Positions 57,701 through 64,000 of a DNA stretch of 64,000 nt are shown here, in pieces. A program made the translations under genes and the position numbers. The notes beneath the pieces are model-generated. The model was given only the letters and a program-made list of their open reading frames with translations. It ran no database searches and was not told the origin of the DNA. The stretch comes from Saururus chinensis. Its lineage: Eukaryota; Streptophyta; Magnoliopsida; Piperales; Saururaceae. Location: the NCBI GenBank assembly GCA_035235625.1, contig CP141143.1, positions 974,501 through 1,038,500 of the forward strand, written 5' to 3'. Position 1 is the stretch's first letter, and the number at the start of each line of letters is the position of its first letter.

Positions 57701-58031
57701 CAAAGATCTGCATTTCATGGGAAGCACACCGATATGTCCTCTCATTGGCCACTGATTCACTAAGGAAACCAGATGTGCGCTTTTGCAAGCCAAGCTCGTT
57801 GATGTTGTACACTCCACATGATCTGCTCAACAAATTCACCGTACCACCATCTGACACCTTTATACAACCAATGAGGTGAGATACATAAGACCGGAGATGG
57901 GGAAAATACATTGCCAATCAGTTACCTACCATATACGATGCACAAGGATCCATGGCCGGTCCATCTTGAAGTCCTTCCTCTGCATTGAACAAAGGCCCTA
58001 GCTTCTTTTTAAGCTCCTCCAACTCAGACAT
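51762..58031 (-). CDS. MKK3: MAP kinase kinase 3 (MKK3) with C-terminal NTF2-like domain, 9 coding exons
   Basis: Minus-strand exons: 58031-57930, 57857-57603, 57283-57065, 56973-56836, 56725-56558, 55845-55732, 54930-54823, 52396-52305, 52122-51762; 518 residues, against about 520 in Arabidopsis MKK3. Kinase marks: glycine loop GTIGCGASS (87-95), Lys112, HRDIKPAN (205-212) with Asp207, DFG (225-227), the plant MKK activation site Ser235-x5-Thr241 and SPER. The part after about residue 360 ([15 protein letters not shown] onward) is the NTF2-like domain unique to MKK3 among plant MKKs. MKK3 activates group C MAP kinases in abscisic acid, jasmonate, wounding and dormancy signalling. Intron 2 starts GC instead of GT (57602-57601); the others are GT-AG. 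Exon 1/2 can also join as 57926/57850, changing Val-Ser-Asp to Val-Asp and removing one residue. Intron 7 (52397-54822) is 2.4 kb with nothing recognised. The gene looks intact. Confidence 0.95.
55994..56139. mobile_element. MULE-type MITE (146 bases) in an MKK3 intron, 9-bp target duplication
   Basis: The left arm GGATGAGTACTTCCCCACCC and onward is the inverted complement of the right arm, which ends CAACTACTCATCC. Pairing extends over about 55 bases with few mismatches and the centre is a short AT-rich loop. A perfect 9-bp direct repeat TTTTGTTAT flanks it (55985-55993 and 56140-56148). Nine-base duplications and long inverted ends are characteristic of Mutator-like elements. No coding part. 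It lies in the intron between MKK3 exons 56725-56558 and 55845-55732. Confidence 0.85.
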
Positions 58032-60263
58032 ACTTGGTCACAAATGGTTATCTCAGAAGGAGGGCACAGTTAGGCAGAAAATTAAGAAATAGTACATGGT
58101 TACTTCCTATCACCAAGCAAAAACCTAATATCAGAAAGTTCCTACATTCGAGATTGAAATTCACCAGAATTATTTCTAATATGTGTCCAATATTTAGAGA
58201 GAAAGAGAAAAAACGCGCATCTGTTAGGTACAATGAACACGCGCTAAATGTTCATCGCCCTCCCATACTTCATACTATTGGCTTCAAAGAGATGAAGGTA
58301 AACTCCTACAGACATCGACCTAAGCATTCATTTCCAGATACTTGCCAATAGAAAAAACTGATGGAATTCGTTTTATTACCCTTTTGAGGGTGTATCGCAA
58401 TTCATTCCAGAACTTTGAAAGAGACGAGGGAACTATCTAACAATTCAGTTGCAATAGATTACATAAGCTGTACCCACAGTGCACTTGAACAGAAAACAGT
58501 TTTAAATCCGATACAAGGATGAATCTCTTACCGCCAAACTTGGATCGCTAGAAGAACACACGCTCTTTCTCTTGATTCAATCCCATTTTACACACAAAAT
58601 CCAAACAACCCCGACTAAAGGATCTATTTAACACGTGATACTGGAGGCGTCAGCCCTTCCGTTCGAAAATTTAAGGCTCTTCAAGACTACACGCCTCGCC
58701 TCGCATGGCCCGGCTAGTTGAAAGCTCGCATGAGCATCCAGCGAATCTGCTAAAGGAACATTTTTTTACTGCGATGTGGCGTTTTTAGTGTGGTGTGCCG
58801 TTTTGGTTAGACAAATAAAAGGGTGCCGATAACATACATCAGGCTGTGATTAAACAAATAAAAATAGCCTTTTTATTAGATATATAAAATTAAGTTTTAG
58901 ATTCGACAGGGAAAATTAGGTCTAATCAAAACCGGGTTTAAAATTTTAATATTAGATAAAAGATCGTATAGGCCAAACATAAGAGGCCTCACATAGTTTT
59001 ACATTTGAAAATTAATTATTAACTATTATCATTTCCTTTTTACAAAAAACCCACATATCTCTTTCATAAGGATGCGTTTGGCAACCTTAATTTGATTTTG
59101 TAATTTTAAAATTTACATTGGTTTTACAACATACTACATACCAAATCATGTAAATTTATCCAACTACATTTCAAGTGTAAGCCACATAATTATATGATAC
59201 AACAGAACGTAGTATAAACTGACGCCACATGTGCTTTAAAACAGACTTTAAAAATATATGAAGTACAACGTGAAGTGTTGTGTCATCCTCACATTTTATC
59301 AAAAGTGATTTGTTTAAACTTTTTTGTTAGATAACCCGCCCCATTAGAATACTTGAGTATATCTACATACACTCGAACACAAAACTATAAACAAAGCAAC
59401 AATTCCTTGTGCTAAGGGTTTCAATTTTTATTAGAATATTATGCTAATCTTATTCTTCTCGCCCAAATTCCTAGCCACACAATTTATTCTTTTACCCATC
59501 TTGCCACTTTCATCATGAGAGTAAATCTCTTTAAGATAATTCTCTTTTGTTAAGGTACTCATATTCATTCTTTATTTTGAATGTTATAAATCATATAAAC
59601 CCCTTTTCCGGAGTTCCCCAACCCATCTTGGTTGTCCGCAACGTCTGAACTTTCCTCTCAAGGGAAAAGTTCATTTCATCAAAGATAAATTTAGTTTTGG
59701 TCTTCTCACTATTTGTGACATATTGGCATGAGGCAACTTGCTGATTTTTTTTTTTACCCAAGGACTCTCACTTACTTGGTGTAAGCTTCCTTCAGGCCAA
59801 ACTTGGTGTAGAACCCATCCCCACCTTAACTTGCAGGAGGGTGTTTAGATGAGACACAGAACTTCTAACTTGCAGGAGGGTATTAATAAGCTCAATTTAA
59901 TTTTTTAAAATAAATTAAAATTTATTTATGTTAAAAAATTAAATAAAACTATTAATTTAAGATAAAAGGAGTAAGTTAATACGGGTTACACAATCTTACA
60001 AATAGAATGGTTGAAGATACAAAACAAAGCATTTTCTTGAGCCTACTAATAAGTACCGAACAAAATATTTCTGAGAAAACTAAGAACTCAAAGCAACATC
60101 TCATTGTCACCTCATGGTGGCTGCCACTAAGCTCTAGCATTTCCTCGAGACAGCCCCTGCTATCTGTCCAGATTTGGCAGCCATCATTTCCCCCTCACAT
60201 GCGTCTTCAGCCTCTCTATTTTTTTTGCCTTTGCCATTCAAATGATGTAATTATGATATCATA
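58032..60263. other. upstream region of MKK3 and intergenic DNA
   Basis: The first few hundred bases should be MKK3 leader and promoter; start site not placed. At about 59890-59975 a fragment ending TTAATTTAAGATAAAAGGAGTA looks like one end of the Stowaway-like MITE family. Nothing else is supported. Confidence 0.45.
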
Positions 60264-60350
60264 CTCCCTCCGTCAGGATATAAGTGTTTTTGTTGCCTCT
60301 AACATTCAAATGATGTAATTATGATATCATATTCCATACGTCGGTATATG
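60234..60350. repeat. tandem duplication, 68-base unit
   Basis: The stretch CATTCAAATGATGTAATTAT plus GATATCATA(C/T)TCC occurs twice, 68 bases apart (about 60235 and 60303). The first copy includes the left end of the MITE at 60264. Confidence 0.8.
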
Positions 60351-60601
60351 TGTTATGATAACCAAGTTTCTATGACAGTCACGACCTGAGTTTGAAGGAG
60401 TAATCTCCTCGTGAAGGTGAAGGTATGAACCTGACACTACAAATGAGTTTTTGGAAGCTTGTTTCTAAAACCTTGAGCTTTTGAAAAACTTAGTTATATT
60501 AACTTATTATGATTTCATAAAATTTCTATCCTTAATTAAGTGTCTCCTTTATATTAAATGAATAAAAGTATCACTAAATATTTGGTTATATATGGAGGGA
60601 G
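60264..60601. mobile_element. Stowaway-like MITE with CTCCCTCC ends
   Basis: The left end TA-CTCCCTCCGTCAGGATATAA and right end TATATATGGAGGGAG-TA form an inverted repeat of about 10 bases (CTCCCTCCRT) flanked by TA on both sides. This is the classic Stowaway terminus and target site. No coding part. Confidence 0.65.
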
Positions 60602-60673
60602 TAATAGGTAACTTTCCCGGTCACAAAAATGGTTTAAATACTATCTTGCCATGAAGTTCCACATATATATAAT

Positions 60674-60868
60674 ATTTCTTCTGTCTTATATTAATAATTA
60701 TATTTTTTTAAAAAATTATGAAATGGTAAAACTCATATATAAGGGATAGGAAAATAAATATATAATACTCTATTTTAAATATTAACTGCTTAAATTAAAC
60801 AAAATAGAGTTATTAATATGAAATAAATATTTTTATTAAATGAAATTATTAATTCAAAACAGAGGAAG
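60674..60868. mobile_element. Stowaway-like MITE
   Basis: The left end TTTCTTCTGTCTTATATTAA and the complement of the right end (CTTCCTCTGTTTTGAATTAA) match, with the shared inner block TTAATAATT. It is related to the elements at 8675-8880 and 45484-45755. Confidence 0.6.
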
Positions 60869-62655
60869 TAGTTTAGTGCATCTGTAATTGAACTTTATTA
60901 TCTAATTTGCAGAGGTTAGAAAAAAAAAATTTATGCATCACTAAAATAATTTCCTAGGTCCACGTCGTGACGCGTCCTAAGGGTTACCGATTCTCCCTGC
61001 TCGCAAAAGTTTACCTAACCAGTGACACTGCTCTTTTTTTGGGTAAGTTTTGACCGTCTTCTCAGACAATGTTTGTCCTCTTATGGTGCTAAGTTAATGT
61101 GCTGAGAAGGAGCAGAAAAAGGCATATGATGGGCCCCTAGTTAAGCCGAGCCTGGGGTGTAAAGCCTAAGATAGCCTCAACTCAAAGGTGGGAATGGTAG
61201 GTGCAGATGTCCTTGTGTAGATTTTGCAGATAGCATAGGTGTGTTGGCCGGCCCTGGGTAAGTGAAAATTAGTTGATGTCATGCTAGAATCATGTTTTTT
61301 AATGTTGTGCAATTGCATTTCGCTTGCATTTCTATTTCAATGCCAGTTACTTTTCTGATCATCGCCCTCTATCCTCAAATCGCGAGAGCAGGAGGGCGGG
61401 ATTGGGCGAGTCTAATTACAATCGTCCCGTATAATTACTCTATTTAAACACGTTGACATTACTTATATCATAACTCTAAAAGGAGTTGTTGTTTTGAAGG
61501 GGAGGGCAGGCCTCTAAGAGATTAGTATCCTCCCGCCAATTTCTTCGATCGGGTACATACATATAAGGTACATTTATCATATACACCAAATAAATTGGGA
61601 TATAATCCCGAATAAATATTAAAAGGAGTGTTAGGACCTCCCCTTTCCTGACATAAAATAAAAAATAATTGAAAGGGAATGGATGCAAGTGTTCCAACTA
61701 CCATGCATCTTTAGGCAGCATCTCTATGAATGGACTATGGACACAAACACAACAAGCAGCTTTTACTTTCAGCTAATTTTGCACATAAATAAGGAAGGTT
61801 TAGCGAAAACGGAAAGGAATAATTTTAGAATATTCGTTCTATTAATCCAGTGGTGGGAATGTGTTTCCGGATGCTTCATTACTCGTATTAATTCTTACTA
61901 GTGCATTCACACTGTTGGTAAAAAAAAATGTATTTAACTAATCATCTTTATTTCTGTTGATTAACTTGGGTCATCTCAGCGGTTTCCCAATATCAAGTCT
62001 ATTTTTAATTTCCGATTGATATAAAATAGATAGTTCAAATCGCATGTCACTGCACGTGCATTCCTTCTGGTGTTATAAAATAAGTGGACTTATTAAAATG
62101 CCACATCTCTTTTTGAGAGGTTCGAGGTGGCAGTTCTCTATGTCTCTTTGACAATGCGGACTCTGTTTTTTTCCATATATTCTTACTCAGTGTATCTTAA
62201 TTAGATTTGAGAAAAATTGTTAAAACTTTTTTCTAAAGTAATCTTTTACGCATATTTTCGACATGGAAGGAAGAAATGAGTGGTAAAAGTATATCTGTTT
62301 GTATGAGATCAATTATTTATGCCTACGCTATAGTAGAAGGAATACTAATTAGCAAATGATGAGGGTTTTTTCTATTCCAAGGAATGCCATAAACAGTGAT
62401 AGGAGACGAAACAAAAATGTTCATCTCTGACTAACTCCGTGATTAACCAATGTACTAACTCCGTGATTAGCCCATATAGAACTATAAACATGGTAAATGA
62501 AGAATAGCGATATTCTTACAACAAAAATACCCACAAAAATTTACATAAGAGTTTTAATTAAACTTTACAAATAAGCCCTGTAAAAAGTTTATATTGGCTT
62601 ATTTAGCTAGATTAATCAAAACTTATATATAAGTTATTGATGCATATGGGTAGGT
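60869..62655. other. intergenic, AT-rich
   Basis: No gene, element or repeat that I can support. Confidence 0.5.
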
Positions 62656-63402
62656 TGTTGGGATGTTCTATAGAAAATCCCTTATGTCCAACTCGTATTT
62701 CAACAAAAATATATGCAGTAAATATATCACCAAATCAACCAAGGAGAATAGATAAAGAGACACAGAATTTTAACGTGGAAAAACCCCTCAAATCAAGGGT
62801 AAAAAACCACAGGGCGAATCAGCCCAATCAAGCAATCCACTATGATAAGGTTTAATACAACCAATCCCTCTTACAGATCAATTTCTTTATCATAAAGATA
62901 AACTAAAAAACACAGAGTATGGAAAACCTGAGAAGTCGCTGAGTCTTCTCTTTTTCTCCCTTGTACAAAAATTGCACCCTTGAACTCTGAAAAACTGATC
63001 TGAATAATTAGTATGAAGATGATGAGAATCTCCCGATCCGGTGTCGCTCGTAGGCACAAATTCTCTTTCACCGTAGCCCTCTTCAATTCTATTCATGCAC
63101 ACAAGAAGGAAGAAATTTTCCTACTCTTTTTTTATGCACAAAACAGAAAAACTGGACTGCCTCGGTTTCGTTTTGACGTTCACCACAAAAAAAAACTGTT
63201 CGTGCGTCCAAAAACTCGCCTCGGCTTCGTTGTTTATATAGTCTTCAATTTTTCCACAGTGTCAATCATAAACACGGAACCGGAAAAACAAAACGCGTTT
63301 TTTACTATACACGTTTTCACGTCCTGCTGCGTCTGGAATTTGGATTGGGCATTCAATTCGTGGGTGGGGCCCACTCATGGGGTGGACCCCAAAACCACAG
63401 CA
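62656..63402 (-). repeat. 3' LTR of the copia element (about 747 bases)
   Basis: In element orientation it begins TGCTGTGGTTTTGGGG, directly after the polypurine tract, and probably ends CATCCCAACA at 62656. A TATA box, CTATATAAACA, lies at about 63231-63242. The inner boundary is well supported by the tract. The outer one rests on a TG...CA match only, since the flanking duplication cannot be compared within this window. Confidence 0.55.
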
Positions 63403-63448
63403 ATCTCCCCCTCCAGCCCATGAGGGAGACTCACCCCGACACGGAGAC

Positions 63449-64000
63449 TCAGTGTGAGTCCATGCCGGCCATCTCAATGCAAAGATCATGCTTGTCTCTT
63501 GAAACTGTCTTCGTCATCATGTCTGATGAATTCCTGTCTGTGTGAACTTTTTCAAGAGACATATCACCATTCTCCAACACATCTCTGATCCAATGATATC
63601 TTAGATCAATGTGTTTTGTCCTACTGTGGTAAGTAGCATTCTTGCTCAGGTCAAGTGCACTCTGATTATCACAAAGAAGCACATACCTCTTCTGAGTCAG
63701 CCCCAACTCACTTAGGAACCTCTTCAACCACAACAGCTCCTTGCTAGCCTCTGTCGCTGCAATATACTCTGCCTCTGTTGTAGATAGAGCAACACACTTT
63801 TGCAGTCTTGATTGCCATGAGATAGCTCCCCCTGCAAAAGTAAATAGGTAGCCTGAAGTAGACTTCCTTCCATCAAGTTCTCCTGCCCAATCTGCATCTG
63901 TAAAGCCTTCCAATATTGGTTTTGAACCACCAAAACATAAACATAGCTTAGTAGATCCTCTCAAGTACCTTAGAATCCACTTTACTGCTGCCCAATGTTC
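63449..64000 (-). CDS. copia pol, C-terminal RNase H region (partial, element gene)
   Basis: The frame is open from the right edge to its stop at 63449. It reads HWAAVKWILRYLRGS, then the typical copia RNase H blocks GFTDADWAGELDGRKSTSGY, WQSRLQKCVALSTTEAEYIA, LLCDNQSALDLSKN, HSRTKHIDLRYHWIRD. These define the end of Ty1/copia pol. It belongs to the mobile element, not to the host. Confidence 0.93.
   Translation of the reverse strand, partial: EHWAAVKWILRYLRGSTKLCLCFGGSKPILEGFTDADWAGELDGRKSTSGYLFTFAGGAISWQSRLQKCVALSTTEAEYIAATEASKELLWLKRFLSELGLTQKRYVLLCDNQSALDLSKNATYHSRTKHIDLRYHWIRDVLENGDMSLEKVHTDRNSSDMMTKTVSRDKHDLCIEMAGMDSH

Larger units (their letters stand above)
62656..64000 (-). mobile_element. 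Ty1/copia retrotransposon, 3' part, entering from the right edge
   Basis: On the minus strand the window shows the C-terminal reverse transcriptase/RNase H part of pol (stop at 63449), then a purine tract (GGAGGGGGAGAT, about 63403-63414) and then the 3' LTR. The rest of the element is outside the window. The visible pol part looks whole. Its age cannot be judged because the 5' LTR is not seen. Confidence 0.82.

Overview
The window is nuclear DNA of a flowering plant. It carries intron-rich genes of plant-only or plant-type families (a SIAMESE-related CDK inhibitor, RBB1, photorespiratory glutamate:glyoxylate aminotransferase, CDT2, and MKK3 with its NTF2-like tail). These are separated by AT-rich intergenic DNA with plant LTR retrotransposon remains and MITEs. 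I cannot name the species. No bacterial-type operon, CRISPR array or phage is present.

Layout. (1) 1-112: 5' end of an SMR6-like CDK inhibitor gene, minus strand, running off the left edge. (2) 113-7320: intergenic, with poly-G tracts and a 1.7-kb foldback element at 2430-4116. (3) 7454-22508, plus strand: a giant 21-exon gene for an acidic, repetitive protein of about 3,245 residues, best matched to RBB1. All its introns are phase 0, and a three-exon module (A-B-C, about 1.34 kb) has been amplified in tandem. (4) 23208-24341, plus: an intronless, GC-rich, plastid-type spermidine-synthase/methyltransferase-like gene. (5) 25798-30642, minus: a complete 13-exon glutamate:glyoxylate aminotransferase of 481 residues ending in the peroxisomal signal SRM, with a miniature LTR element (TRIM) in one intron. 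(6) 31.5-46 kb: retrotransposon-rich DNA with two very long solo LTRs (33690-37321 and 40761-44710), each flanked by a perfect 5-bp target duplication; the second holds an 11-copy 55-bp minisatellite. (7) 46089-50222, plus: CDT2, substrate receptor of the CUL4-DDB1 ligase, 15 exons. (8) 50671-51020: a tandem pair of about 145-nt units with hairpin potential, unexplained. (9) 51762-58031, minus: MKK3, 9 coding exons, one GC-AG intron and a small 9-bp-TSD MITE. (10) 58-64 kb: intergenic with Stowaway-like MITEs, then the 3' end of a Ty1/copia element entering from the right edge.

The order SMR6-RBB1-MKK3 recalls the neighbouring Arabidopsis loci At5g40460, At5g40450 and At5g40440 (from memory). 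That supports the naming of all three and suggests an old syntenic block into which, or out of which, the aminotransferase, CDT2 and the spermidine-synthase-like gene have moved. The genes share no evident pathway. SMR6 and CDT2 both act on the cell cycle, RBB1 on vacuole shape, the aminotransferase in photorespiration, and MKK3 in stress and hormone signalling.

I found no convincing new multi-gene system. The observations most worth a second look are the module amplification and chimeric exon in RBB1, and the duplicated hairpin-forming unit beside CDT2.
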